11,501 nt of DNA from Flammeovirgaceae bacterium (GCA_003228395.1 QIDJ01000396.1:1-11501); one strand, 5' to 3'; shown: positions 1 to 7,800, numbered from the stretch's first letter. The notes: a model not told the origin generated them from the sequence alone. A program made the numbers and translations.

Positions 1-189
1 TAATGAGTAGTACGTATTGAGCGTTTTTATAGAAAGTTCAGCCATTATTTCCTTGTCCGTGAGTCCCCTTTCACGAACTGCTTCAAGCACATAAATTGTC
101 TTATCAGCTTTGTTTACCATCAGCGACGACTTAAAATCATCGTAATCACGCTCTGACAATTGCTTTATAATGTTTATGAATTTTCTCAT
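1..189 (-). CDS. Partial small protein with helix-turn-helix-like segment (N-terminal 63 codons)
   Basis: An open frame reads on the minus strand from an ATG at 189-187 to the left edge without a stop, so only the first 63 residues are present. The protein begins MRKFINIIKQLSERDYDDFK. Residues about 33-62 (YVLEAVRERGLTDKEIMAEL, then SIKTLNTYYSL) have the spacing of a helix-turn-helix: one helix, a turn at RGLTDKEI, and a second helix. I do not recognise the full family. I infer a DNA-binding or sigma/TPR-linked regulatory protein only from that pattern. It is divergent from the tRNA-Ala gene, with 124 bp between them, and has no Shine-Dalgarno sequence. The first frame-compatible ATG was chosen as the start. 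No function is claimed beyond the possible HTH. Confidence 0.6.
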   Translation of the reverse strand, partial: MRKFINIIKQLSERDYDDFKSSLMVNKADKTIYVLEAVRERGLTDKEIMAELSIKTLNTYYSL

Positions 190-272
190 TCCCACAGGTT
201 TCAAATACCCGAAAAAAACGCTAAAAGGTAAAACAGAAATTCAATTTATAAAATATTAACTTTTAAAAAAGA

Positions 273-280
273 TATATTTG
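273..280 (+). promoter_or_regulatory. Bacteroidota-type -7 element for tRNA-Ala
   Basis: The sequence TATATTTG matches TAnnTTTG, the -7 consensus of the primary sigma factor in Bacteroidota. It lies 33 bp before the tRNA, which would give a short leader. A clear -33 TTG/TTTG element at the usual distance is not visible, because the upstream DNA is almost pure A/T, so this is a partial match. Confidence 0.45.
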
Positions 281-313
281 CAGTTCGAAAGCAGGAATGA
301 AATAGAAGAAAAT

Positions 314-387
314 GGGGCTGTAGCTCAGATGGCTAGAGTACTTGACTGGCAGTCAAGGGGTCGTGGGTTCGATTCCCATCAGCTCCA
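314..387 (+). tRNA. tRNA-Ala, anticodon GGC
   Basis: A complete cloverleaf can be folded. The acceptor stem GGGGCTG pairs with CAGCTCC, including the G3:U70 wobble that marks alanine tRNAs. The anticodon stem CTTGA/TCAAG encloses the loop CTGGCAG, giving anticodon GGC, which reads GCC/GCU. The T-arm contains TTCGATT. The D-stem GCTC/GAGT ends in a G-U wobble where GAGC is more usual, which is tolerated. The discriminator base is A at 387. The CCA tail is not encoded: the genomic bases after A387 are CCT, so it must be added by tRNA nucleotidyltransferase. A hairpin that could act as terminator follows directly. Confidence 0.95.
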
Positions 388-425
388 CCTTCGCCCTCCG
401 AAGCTTTAGCGAAGGAGGGCCTTTT
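388..425 (+). terminator. Hairpin after tRNA-Ala; probable intrinsic terminator and member of a repeated hairpin type
   Basis: The arms GCCCTCC (393-399) and GGAGGGC (414-420) form a perfect 7-bp stem followed by CTTTT, as in an intrinsic terminator. The 14-base loop is GAAGCTTTAGCGAA. A second, mutually exclusive 7-bp stem is possible between CCTTCGC (388-394) and GCGAAGG (409-415). The same loop type recurs at 4651-4676 with two base changes. The element is therefore probably a repeat family recruited as a terminator. Confidence 0.6.
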
Positions 426-604
426 AATTACCATCAATTACCTTTAATAACGGGAAACTTCAGGGAAGAAACTTTCTCTTCGTCAAAACTTTGGGAAAGA
501 ACTGAGTTCGCTCAGGATGATGGGCCTGATAAAGATTCCATGCTTGAATATGACTATCTTCTTGATAATGATTGAAAAGGGATAACTCCAAATGGGAGAA
601 ATCA

Positions 605-635
605 CATTGCCACGGGCTTCAGCCCGTGGTCAATG
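605..635. repeat. REP-like hairpin with GGGC-TTCA-GCCC core
   Basis: CATTG-CCACGGGC, a TTCA loop, then GCCCGTGG-T-CAATG forms a 13-bp stem interrupted by a single bulged T at 630. The GGGCTTCAGCCC core is the kind of short palindrome seen as an interspersed REP in many genomes, some of them mobilised by IS200-like (RAYT/TnpA-REP) transposases. No such transposase is in this window. There is no T-run after either arm, so it is not a good intrinsic terminator. Confidence 0.65.
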
Positions 636-828
636 CAAAACGATACCGGTTTTGGCTACATTTTTGCTCGCTCCGTTAATGAAATATTTATGAAATGATG
701 ATATGCAAAAATGGTGACAAAACCTCCTGAAAGCGCATGTATTCATGTTTTGTATAGTATGGAAACAAACAATTTTAACGTACCGTTATTCAACTTCAAA
801 TTATAATATTCAATTCAAACTCTCCACT

Positions 829-850
829 GGTTCAAGCGTCCGCTTGAACC
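829..850. repeat. Perfect 10-bp inverted repeat, 2-base spacer
   Basis: GGTTCAAGCG, TC, CGCTTGAACC is a perfect inverted repeat and would form a tight hairpin or cruciform. It lies in gene-free DNA with no T-run on either side and no gene start close by. It looks like a second REP-like family member rather than an operator or terminator. Confidence 0.6.
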
Positions 851-1030
851 CTTTGATACCTATTTGTTCCACGTAGAATATTTTCTTTCTTCTCAATTGT
901 TGCAATAGTAGGATTTAGACTTCTAACAGGTATTTTAGGTCGAGGTGGACCTATTAGTACACATTCAAAATAATACTTACTAAATTCCTTGGTTATTTAC
1001 GGCCAATAAAATCACCGCCTGCTTTGGCAG

Positions 1031-1495
1031 CTACAATACCCTTCGGGCCATAATAAACCGCTTTTTATAATACGTGCTGTACAGGTTGGTTTCCATTACC
1101 CCGCGCGAACTGGAAGCGTGGATGAACATCACTTTTTCTTTGCCTCTCACATCCGTTACCAGGCCCACATGCGTGATTTTTCTGCGCTTTTTACCGGTAG
1201 CAAAAAAAACCAGGTCTCCACGCTGAACATCTTTCAATTTTACTTTTTTTCCGATCTTATTCTGATCGGCTGACATCCTCGGTATTTGGTAGTCGATGGA
1301 GGCAAACGAATTGATGAGCAATCCGGAGCAATCCATACCGGCACGGGTAGTGCCACCCCATTTGTACGGCGTGCCAGTGTAGGTCCTGGCGGTTCGCACC
1401 ACCATGTCCACCTGACGTGTACGTGCTTTTTTCGAGCTTGCGCAGCCGGAAATACCGAACAGAATGAGAAAACCGAATGCAATACGTCTGACCAT
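1031..1495 (-). CDS. NlpC/P60-family (C40) lipoprotein peptidase, cell-wall hydrolase
   Basis: This 154-residue protein is a predicted peptidoglycan endopeptidase that cuts D-Glu/mDAP-type stem-peptide bonds. The N-terminus [18 protein letters not shown] is a lipoprotein signal. The lipobox is I15-S16-G17-C18, so C18 would be the lipidated residue, and a short basic linker (SSKKARTR) follows. The NlpC/P60 domain covers about residues 28-150. It includes GTPYKWGG (41-48), the nucleophile C56 in DCSGL, H109 in THVGLV and H126 in FIHAS, so the Cys-His-His triad is complete. The length is typical for a single-domain member. It is divergent from the FAD/Fe-S dehydrogenase with 150 bp between starts. 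A near-match to the -7 element, TATATTTTG, is on its strand at 1574-1582 with TTTG 16 bp further upstream, so the promoter is uncertain. No Shine-Dalgarno is visible. Confidence 0.92.
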   Translation of the reverse strand: MVRRIAFGFLILFGISGCASSKKARTRQVDMVVRTARTYTGTPYKWGGTTRAGMDCSGLLINSFASIDYQIPRMSADQNKIGKKVKLKDVQRGDLVFFATGKKRRKITHVGLVTDVRGKEKVMFIHASSSRGVMETNLYSTYYKKRFIMARRVL

Positions 1496-1645
1496 TTATT
1501 ACAAGATAAAACAAATTCGCAGCCATATTCAAATTATTTATAAAAATGATGACGGATTATGAACCAAAGCGAACAAAATATATATCTTAGGCAAATACCA
1601 AACCACATATACCTGTTATCTTAATCGAAGCATCAGAATAGCGCC

Positions 1646-4564
1646 ATGAAATCTCAGTTAAAATCGCTGAAAAACCTACTTGAAGGAGATTTGTTTTTTG
1701 ACGATCTTGTACGGAAAATATATGCAACCGACGCCTCATCGTATCGCGAATTACCGCTCGCAGTCGGCTGTCCCAAAGGAGTGGGCGACATTAAAAAACT
1801 AATTGCTTTTGCCAGCGCGAACAAGTCCTCCATCATTCCGAGAACTGCGGGCACGTCGCTGGCGGGCCAGGTGGTTGGTAACGGAGTGGTGGCCGATGTA
1901 TCAAAATACATGACGCGTATCATCGAATTGAATGAAGAAGAACAGTGGGTTCGGGTGGAGCCGGGTGTGGTCAGAGATGAACTGAACCTGTTTCTGAAAC
2001 CATATGGTTTGATGTTTGGCCCGGAAACGTCCACGTCAAACAGGGCTATGATGGGCGGCATGATCGGCAACAATTCGTGCGGATCCAACTCCGTGGTGTA
2101 TGGCAGCACCCGCGATCACCTGCTGGACGTAAAAGCAGTGCTCAGTGATGGAAGTGAGGTTGAATTCTGCTCTCTGGATGCAGAAGCGTTTGATAAAAAA
2201 TGTGAAGCCGGTGACTTTGAAGCTTCTTTGTACACGCAAATAAAAGAATTGCTTTCACCTGATGAGGTAAAGCAGGCTATTAGCCGCGAGTTTCCCGATT
2301 CATCCATACCTCGCAGAAATACCGGCTACGCCATAGATTTACTGCTGCCAATGATCCCGTTTGAAGAAAACGGACAGCCGTTTAACTTCTGCAAACTGAT
2401 TGCCGGCTCCGAAGGAACCCTCACTTTTATAACTGAAGCAAAACTGAAGGTTGTTCCCCTTCCTGAACCGCATTCGGGACTAATTTGTGCCCATTTTAAC
2501 TCAATTTATGATTCTCTGAAAGCTACAAGGCTGGCGCTCCGGTTCAATCCGTCGGCTGTTGAACTGATGGATCATTTTATACTGGAGTGCACAAAAGACA
2601 ATATTCAACAACGCCCTAACCGGTTTTTTGTGAAAGGCGACCCGAATGCCATTTTGGTTATTGAACTGAAGCGGACATCGAAGGCCGGACTGGAAAAAGA
2701 TGCCGAATGTTTGATCAAAGAGCTTAAATCAGCAGGATACGGACATCACTTTCCATTTATCACGGGCCCGGATACTACCAGGGTATGGAATCTTCGTAAG
2801 GCCGGCCTGGGCTTGCTGTCCATCATGCGGGGTGACCCCAAACCCGTTCCGGTTGTGGAGGATACCGCTGTGAAGGTGGACGATCTTGCTGCGTATATAA
2901 AAGAATTTGACGAGATAGTAGCTTCCCATGGGCTGGAATGCGTACACTATGCACACGCAGGGTCCGGCGAACTGCATATACGCCCGATCATAAACCTGAA
3001 AACCGAAGAAGGAAACCGGTTGTTCCGGACTATGGCCGAAGAAATAGCGCTGCTGGTAAAGAAATATAAAGGTTCGCTCAGTGGCGAGCATGGAGACGGA
3101 AGGCTCCGGGGTGAGTTTATTCCGTTTATGATTGGCGACGACAACTTTAAATTATTGAAACAGATAAAAAGCGCCTGGGATACTGAAAATATTTTTAACC
3201 CGGGAAAAATTGTGGATACGCCGTCCATGAATTCCAGTCTGCGGTATTTTCCCGGACAGGCAACACCGGAATTTGATACCACGCTTGATTTCACCGCTTC
3301 AGATGGCATGCTGAGGGCAGCCGAACAATGTAACGGAGCCGGTGATTGCCGGAAAACACACCTGATAGGAGGCACCATGTGTCCGTCTTACATGGCAAGC
3401 AGAAACGAAAAGGATACCACACGAGCCAGGGCCAATGTGCTCCGCGAAGTATTTACCCGGTCAACGAACGCTGACCCGTTTACCAACAATGAAATTTATG
3501 AAATTCTCGATTTGTGTCTTTCCTGCAAGGGGTGCAAAGCGGAATGTCCGTCAAATGTGGATATGGCCAAAATCAAAGCCGAGTATTTGCATCAGCGACA
3601 TCTTGCGAAGGGCGTTCCGTTACGGTCAAAACTGATTGCAAATATTAACCGGATCAATGCGTTCGCATCGGAGGCGCCGTCTTTTTACAATTTTATGTTA
3701 AAAAGCGTTTTAGGTCATGTGGGCAAGCGGTTTCTTGGCATTGCCGGAAAACGGAATTTTCCAGAATTGGGAAGATACACATTCAGAAGCTGGCTTAAAG
3801 GTTATTCTGGACCGGCCACCGAACCTAAAGGCAGTGTCGTGCTTTTTGTTGATGAGTTTACAAACTACTACGATGTACAGGTTGGCGAAAAGGCCGTGTT
3901 GCTTTTACAAAGACTGGGTTATGAAGTGCTGACGGCAGAACACGATGAAAGCGGGAGAACCTACATTTCAAAAGGGATGCTGGGCCAGGCAAAAAATCTT
4001 GCAGAAAACAATGTGCAGTCACTGGGAAAAATAGCGACCCGGGAAACGCCGCTGATCGGGATAGAACCATCGGCTATTCTTACCTTCAGGGATGAGTATC
4101 CGGACCTTCTCCGGGGTGAAATGAAAGAGGAGGCAAAAATGCTGGCCGGAAATGCATTCATGATTGATGAGTTTCTTGCCGGTGAGTGGGATAAAGGAAA
4201 TATTGATGTTTCGTTATTTACCGGTGAAGAAAAGAAGATCAAACTTCACGGACATTGTTATCAGAAGGCGCTTTCTTCAGTGGATCACTCAAAAAAGATT
4301 TTATCTATCCCCCGGAATTACGCCGTGCAGGTGATACCGTCGGGATGCTGTGGAATGGCAGGATCGTTTGGTTTTGAAAAAGAACACTATGAACTGTCGA
4401 TGCAGATCGGCGAACTGGTGCTTTTTCCGGCCATACGCGAATCCGGTGATGATACCCTGATTGCTGCACCGGGCACCAGTTGCCGGCATCAGATCAAAGA
4501 CGGCACCGGCCGCCACGCCCAACATCCGGTAGAAATCCTGTATGATGCATTAATCAAAGCCTGA
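1646..4564 (+). CDS. FAD-linked oxidase / Fe-S fusion protein, D-2-hydroxyacid dehydrogenase (YdiJ-like)
   Basis: This 972-residue flavoprotein fuses a GlcD/D-lactate-dehydrogenase-type oxidase to a GlpC-type iron-sulfur and CCG module. It should oxidise a D-2-hydroxyacid (D-lactate, D-2-hydroxyglutarate or glycolate) and pass electrons through Fe-S clusters towards the respiratory chain. The FAD-binding PCMH domain covers about residues 20-270, with PRTAGTSLAGQ (65-75), GPETSTSNRAMMGG (125-138), NNSCGSN (142-148) and GSEGTLTF (254-261). The FAD-oxidase C-terminal domain covers about 275-525, with AHAGSGELHIRP (436-447), SGEHGDGRLRG (479-489) and NPGKIV (518-523). Cluster ligands are C562, C568 and C579 (the CNGAGDC...MCPSY region) and C624, C627, C630 and C634 (CxxCxxCxxxCP). 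The C-terminal CCG part has HGHCYQKAL (868-876) and GCCGMAGSFGFE (900-911). It is slightly shorter than E. coli YdiJ. No membrane segment is seen. The exact substrate cannot be read from sequence. Confidence 0.92.
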   Translation: MKSQLKSLKNLLEGDLFFDDLVRKIYATDASSYRELPLAVGCPKGVGDIKKLIAFASANKSSIIPRTAGTSLAGQVVGNGVVADVSKYMTRIIELNEEEQWVRVEPGVVRDELNLFLKPYGLMFGPETSTSNRAMMGGMIGNNSCGSNSVVYGSTRDHLLDVKAVLSDGSEVEFCSLDAEAFDKKCEAGDFEASLYTQIKELLSPDEVKQAISREFPDSSIPRRNTGYAIDLLLPMIPFEENGQPFNFCKLIAGSEGTLTFITEAKLKVVPLPEPHSGLICAHFNSIYDSLKATRLALRFNPSAVELMDHFILECTKDNIQQRPNRFFVKGDPNAILVIELKRTSKAGLEKDAECLIKELKSAGYGHHFPFITGPDTTRVWNLRKAGLGLLSIMRGDPKPVPVVEDTAVKVDDLAAYIKEFDEIVASHGLECVHYAHAGSGELHIRPIINLKTEEGNRLFRTMAEEIALLVKKYKGSLSGEHGDGRLRGEFIPFMIGDDNFKLLKQIKSAWDTENIFNPGKIVDTPSMNSSLRYFPGQATPEFDTTLDFTASDGMLRAAEQCNGAGDCRKTHLIGGTMCPSYMASRNEKDTTRARANVLREVFTRSTNADPFTNNEIYEILDLCLSCKGCKAECPSNVDMAKIKAEYLHQRHLAKGVPLRSKLIANINRINAFASEAPSFYNFMLKSVLGHVGKRFLGIAGKRNFPELGRYTFRSWLKGYSGPATEPKGSVVLFVDEFTNYYDVQVGEKAVLLLQRLGYEVLTAEHDESGRTYISKGMLGQAKNLAENNVQSLGKIATRETPLIGIEPSAILTFRDEYPDLLRGEMKEEAKMLAGNAFMIDEFLAGEWDKGNIDVSLFTGEEKKIKLHGHCYQKALSSVDHSKKILSIPRNYAVQVIPSGCCGMAGSFGFEKEHYELSMQIGELVLFPAIRESGDDTLIAAPGTSCRHQIKDGTGRHAQHPVEILYDALIKA

Positions 4565-4631
4565 ATGATGGTTATTTACCTATTTAATATAGATTATTAA
4601 ACAGCCTAAAATTGAATTGAAGTACCTATGT

Positions 4632-4690
4632 CCCCCTCTCCTAGGGCCTGTCTGCCGAAGCATTTGCGAAGGCAGAGGCGCAGGGGGAGG
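4632..4690. repeat. Hairpin repeat upstream of asnB, same loop family as the tRNA-Ala tail
   Basis: TCTGCC (4651-4656) and GGCAGA (4671-4676) form a perfect stem around the 14-base loop GAAGCATTTGCGAA. An outer arm CCCCCT (4632-4637) pairs with AGGGGG (4682-4687). The loop differs from the tRNA-tail hairpin loop only by a T-to-A and an A-to-T change that mirror each other. The downstream sequence is an A-run, not a T-run, so it is not a standard terminator for the preceding plus-strand gene. The spacer 4565-4776 holds nothing else recognisable, and no clear promoter for asnB was found. Confidence 0.6.
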
Positions 4691-4776
4691 AAAAAAATGA
4701 AATTATAGATTAACTTGTTCTATTGCGGCGTCCAAATGAGGAAAACAATAAAAATTAGTATTCAACAAACCAGAAG

Positions 4777-6667
4777 ATGTGTGGAATAACCGGTATATAT
4801 GCACATAACACGCTCGGAAGGCTTTTTATGATCAACCTTGTGCGTGCAACCGCGGCCATCAGCTCACGCGGCCCTGATTTTCAGGGCGTGTATAATGATG
4901 AAATGGCCGGTTTGGGACACCGCAGGCTTTCCGTCATTGACCCTTCGCCGTCAGGCAACCAGCCCATGAAGGATAAATCAGGACGGTATATCCTGGTGTA
5001 TAATGGCGAAATCTATAATCAAATCATTACAAAGCAGACTGAAGCAATCAGGCGTACAGTTTCATTCCGGATCGGATACGGAAGTGCTGTTGCACCTGTT
5101 GATACAGGAAGGTATCGGCTGTCTGGCTAAAATAAACGGATTTTTCGCCTTTGCATTTTATGACCGGCAGGAAGAAAGCCTGCTGCTGGCAAGAGACCGG
5201 TATGGAATAAAACCCCTCTTTTATTATGACGACGAAGATAAATTTCTCTTTTCTTCGGAAATGAAATCCATATACATGTATGGAATTGACAAAAATCCCG
5301 ACCTCGAATCGCTTAAACTTTATTTGCAATTAAATTATATACCAGCCCCTTATACCATGCTGCAAAACGTAAAAAAGCTTAAACCGGGGCATTTTTTACG
5401 AATTAAGGGGCAACATGTAGGAAATAAATCATACTATGATGTAAAACGCGCCGATAAGCCGGAAATCCCCGGTGATTATGAAGCACAGAAGCAGTGTTTT
5501 GCACAATTGCTTGAGCAAAGCGTAACCGACCGGTTGGTAGCCGATGTACCCCTGGGTACTTTTCTTAGCGGGGGCATCGATTCTTCGGTCATTTCGGCGC
5601 TTGCGGCACGGCATATGGATAAATTACATACCTTTTCAATCGGCTTCCGTAATGAACCCTATTTTGATGAAACGAAATATGCCCGTCAGGTAGCGGCACA
5701 TATTGGCTCCGAGCATACTGTTTTCCGGCTCTCTGATGATGATTTGTATGCCCATGTATTTGATATCCTTGATTACCTGGACGAACCTTTTGCGGATTCT
5801 TCCGCCATTGCCGTATATATCCTGAGCCGGAAAACAAGAAAACATGTAACCGTAGCACTGAGCGGCGACGGAGCGGATGAGCTGCTGGGAGGGTATAATA
5901 AGCATGCGGCCGTTTACCGGATGCTGTACCCGGGATTTATTGAAAAATGGACGGCAGGTTTAGCGCCGGTATGGCATATGCTGCCCCAATCGCGTAATAA
6001 TTTCATGACCAATACCTTCAGGCAGCTTGACAGGTTTGCAAAAAACTACCATTTATCGCCAAAAGAACGATACTGGAGCCTGGCTGCATTCATGAACGAA
6101 GATCAGGTATTTCAATTGCTGGCTTCATCTCCCGGTAATGGCCTTCCCGGCGAGTCCAGAAAAGACGGCTACCTGGACTGGATCAACGAGCATCCGGATT
6201 CGCTGCGTGATTTTCTGTTGACCGATCTCCGGCTTGTGCTGCCCAACGACATGCTGACCAAGGTGGATATGATGTCGATGGCCAACGGACTGGAAATACG
6301 CGTACCTTTTCTGGATCACCGTGTGGTAGAATTCCTGGTTTCATTACCCGACGATTGTAAAATCAAAGGGAGTACAAGAAAACGTATCCTTCGCGATACA
6401 TTCAGGGGAATACTGCCGCGCAAAATTCTGAACAGGTCGAAACAGGGATTTGAGGTACCGCTTCTAAAGTGGTTCAGAGGCGGTATGAAAACAATGATCA
6501 ACGAAGAATTACTGGATGATGACTACATCCGCGCCCAGGGTATTTTTAATCCTTCGGGTATTAAAACATTGAAAAAGAAACTATTTTCCGCAAACCCGGG
6601 AGATGTGCATGCCACCATCTGGGCGCTGGTGGTTTTTCAGTGGTGGTACCGCAAGTGGATAGAATAA
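4777..6667 (+). pseudogene. asnB: Asparagine synthase (glutamine-hydrolysing), frameshifted near 5020
   Basis: The intact enzyme would transfer glutamine amide nitrogen to aspartate with ATP. The N-terminal class II amidotransferase starts MCGITGIYA (Cys2 nucleophile) and shows RGPDFQG, GHRRLSVID, NQPM and YNGEIYN. The frame is then lost: after AAT at 5017-5019 the matching sequence continues one frame over as KSLQSRL...SDTEVLL (reading AAA at 5021). Two bases appear to be missing, which would restore EIYN-x-KSL spacing and give about 630 residues, a normal AsnB length. The second part has LLLARDRYGIKPLFY, the PP-loop SGGIDSS (about 265-271 of the restored protein), LSGDGADELLGGY and VPFLDHR. 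All synthetase motifs look intact. The upstream frame closes at 5130. An internal ATG at 5003 could start a 554-residue product lacking Cys2. It may be a real pseudogene or a sequencing error; there is no other damage. Confidence 0.88.
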
Positions 6668-6734
6668 TCCAGGATTGTATTAGCATATAATAGTGAAAGG
6701 TAAAATGTAAAAGCTTTGAGAGCTTCGAGCTATG

Positions 6735-6910
6735 GGGGATGCCAGCTACACCTTCATCTTTATCAAATATTACTTAATATTACTTAACACACTTTGCCAA
6801 CTGCCAACTGCAAGCCACCGCGGCCCCTCGGTCCCCTGAAGGGGATGCCAGCCGCACCTTTCTTTATAAATATTACTTAACACACTTTGCCAACTGCCAA
6901 CTGCCAACTG
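6735..6910. repeat. Imperfect direct repeat of about 70 bp with internal tandem heptamers
   Basis: Unit A (about 6735-6811) and unit B (about 6841-6910) both read GGGGATGCCAGC, then a CACCTT-rich stretch, TATTACTTAACACACTTTGC, then CAACTG repeats. Unit A has TATTACTTAA twice where unit B has it once. Unit A ends with two GCCAACT heptamers, unit B with three. The 29-base joint contains TCCCCT-GA-AGGGGA (6832-6837/6840-6845), a perfect hairpin whose right arm is the start of unit B. The block fills the spacer between asnB and the end of dps and holds no gene. Confidence 0.8.
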
Positions 6911-6912
6911 AA

Positions 6913-7350
6913 TTACACTCCCAGCCAGGACTTATACATCCACAGCGTTTTTTCCTGCTCTTCAATATACGCGGCCATTTGATCGGCGGTAGCGCTGTCG
7001 TCTGCCTCTTCGGCCAGTTTTTTTACCTGCTTTTCCTTGGTTACCAGGAAGGTAAGGTCTTCCACAATATGATGGATGCATTCTTCTCCTTTACTGGTGT
7101 CTGAAACCGGCGACAAGCTTGCATGAGCAAGATAATCGCTGAAACTGTGTAACGGCGTAGATTCCAGTGTTAATATCCTTTCAGCAATTTCATCGATTTT
7201 CATGGCGGCGTCGTTATACAACTCCTCAAATTTCACATGCAATTCAAAAAATTGCTGTCCTTTGATGTTCCAGTGAAATCCCCGCAGATTCTGGTAATAA
7301 ATCTGGTAATCAGCCAGTAACTTGTTTAATTCATTTATCGTGTTACTCAT
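6913..7350 (-). CDS. dps: Dps family ferritin-like DNA-protection / iron-storage protein
   Basis: This 145-residue protein should form a 12-subunit shell that oxidises Fe(II) with hydrogen peroxide and stores it, protecting DNA from Fenton chemistry. Dps ferroxidase residues are visible: H26 and W27 in FHWN, H38 in ELHVKFEELYND, and D53 and E57 in KIDEIAER. The four-helix bundle occupies nearly the whole chain (helices about 3-30, 35-63, 87-115 and 121-141). The N-terminus is short and has no long basic DNA-binding tail. C-terminal residues are WMYKSWLGV. It is on the minus strand, alone, and ends 2 bp from the direct-repeat block. A strong Bacteroidota-type promoter lies 45 bp upstream of the start. 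Regulation by oxidative stress would be typical for the family but no OxyR-like site was identified. Confidence 0.95.
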   Translation of the reverse strand: MSNTINELNKLLADYQIYYQNLRGFHWNIKGQQFFELHVKFEELYNDAAMKIDEIAERILTLESTPLHSFSDYLAHASLSPVSDTSKGEECIHHIVEDLTFLVTKEKQVKKLAEEADDSATADQMAAYIEEQEKTLWMYKSWLGV

Positions 7351-7394
7351 AGTCTTTATTATTTATTTTCTATTCAAATTTTTAATTATCGTTA

Positions 7395-7426
7395 CAAAAA
7401 TAGTTGAATACAACAGATCAATCAAA
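7395..7426 (-). promoter_or_regulatory. dps promoter, Bacteroidota -33/-7 type
   Basis: Read on the minus strand, TTTG (7426-7423) is followed by a 20-base spacer and TATTTTTG (7402-7395). This is a full match to TTTG-N(17-23)-TAnnTTTG. Transcription should begin near 7388, giving a leader of roughly 38 bases before the dps ATG. Confidence 0.7.
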
Positions 7427-7490
7427 TAAATAATATTTATCTGATCATAGATAATGTAGATTATGAGGACTCGAAATTCAGATGCAGGAA

Positions 7491-7780
7491 CACTGGCGCG
7501 CCTATCTGGCGCAAGGTACTGTCTTAAAAAGCAAGCATTTTAATTGTACTTTTATAATATTGTCCAAAGATATGAGTCTTCCGGCGCAGGCCGATAGCTA
7601 TCGGCCTTGTGAGATGGCAAGACTTTGTGCCTGAATCCGCACGCATTACGCGATGGGCATTTCTACGTAGCGCTACGGGCCTTCACCCAGGCTAAATGCG
7701 TGAGAGTGGGATAATAGTTAAAGGCACCAGTCAGGCCTGCGCTGTTGCCTTCGCCAGGACCTTGCGCCAGAGTGGGGAAC
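7491..7780. repeat. Composite element of nested inverted repeats (possible MITE or structured RNA)
   Basis: The outer arms TCTGGCGCAAGGT (7505-7517) and its reverse complement (7759-7771) are a perfect 13-bp inverted repeat 267 bp end to end. Three further pairs, 7519-7521/7755-7757, extend it after one mismatch. Inside lie GGCAA/TTGCC (7616-7620/7745-7749), GTGCCT/AGGCAC (7627-7632/7722-7727) and CACGCATT/AATGCGTG (7640-7647/7695-7702). Two perfect palindromes are also inside: AGGCCGATAGCTATCGGCCT (7588-7607) and CGTAGCGCTACG (7666-7677). CTGGCGC is also repeated directly at 7493-7499, just outside the left arm. No transposase frame is present. The nesting order of the pairs is compatible with one folded structure. 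Its right end is 30 bp from the stop of the glutamine amidotransferase gene. Confidence 0.65.
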
Positions 7781-7800
7781 AATCAACCCTAACAGCATGC

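Larger units (their letters stand above)
421..1030. other. Gene-free spacer with two strong inverted repeats
   Basis: No convincing gene is present. The only long frame (342-575) begins inside the tRNA. The spacer contains the REP-like hairpins at 605-635 and 829-850. It also holds a weak 6-bp inverted repeat TAGGTC/GACCTA near 933-955 and a possible ACAAAAC/GTTTTGT stem near 717-754. The rest is low-complexity AT-rich DNA with nothing I can assign. Confidence 0.6.

Noticed and set aside
342..575. 77-codon plus-strand open frame
   Set aside because: It starts inside the tRNA-Ala gene and passes through its terminator hairpin. The last part is acidic and protein-like, but there is no independent start signal or recognisable family.
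4632..4690. Hairpin after the FAD/Fe-S dehydrogenase considered as an intrinsic terminator
   Set aside because: The stem is followed by an A-run on the plus strand and by no T-run on the minus strand, so it does not fit an intrinsic terminator in either direction.
5014..5030. Programmed ribosomal frameshift in asnB
   Set aside because: No slippery sequence or following stem was seen. A +1 slip would also leave the conserved EIYN-x-x-x-L spacing one residue short, so a two-base loss is simpler.
6795..6910. Tandem GCCAACT heptamers considered as a CRISPR-like or iteron array
   Set aside because: The heptamers are directly adjacent without spacers, there are only two or three per block, and no cas or replication-initiator gene is nearby.
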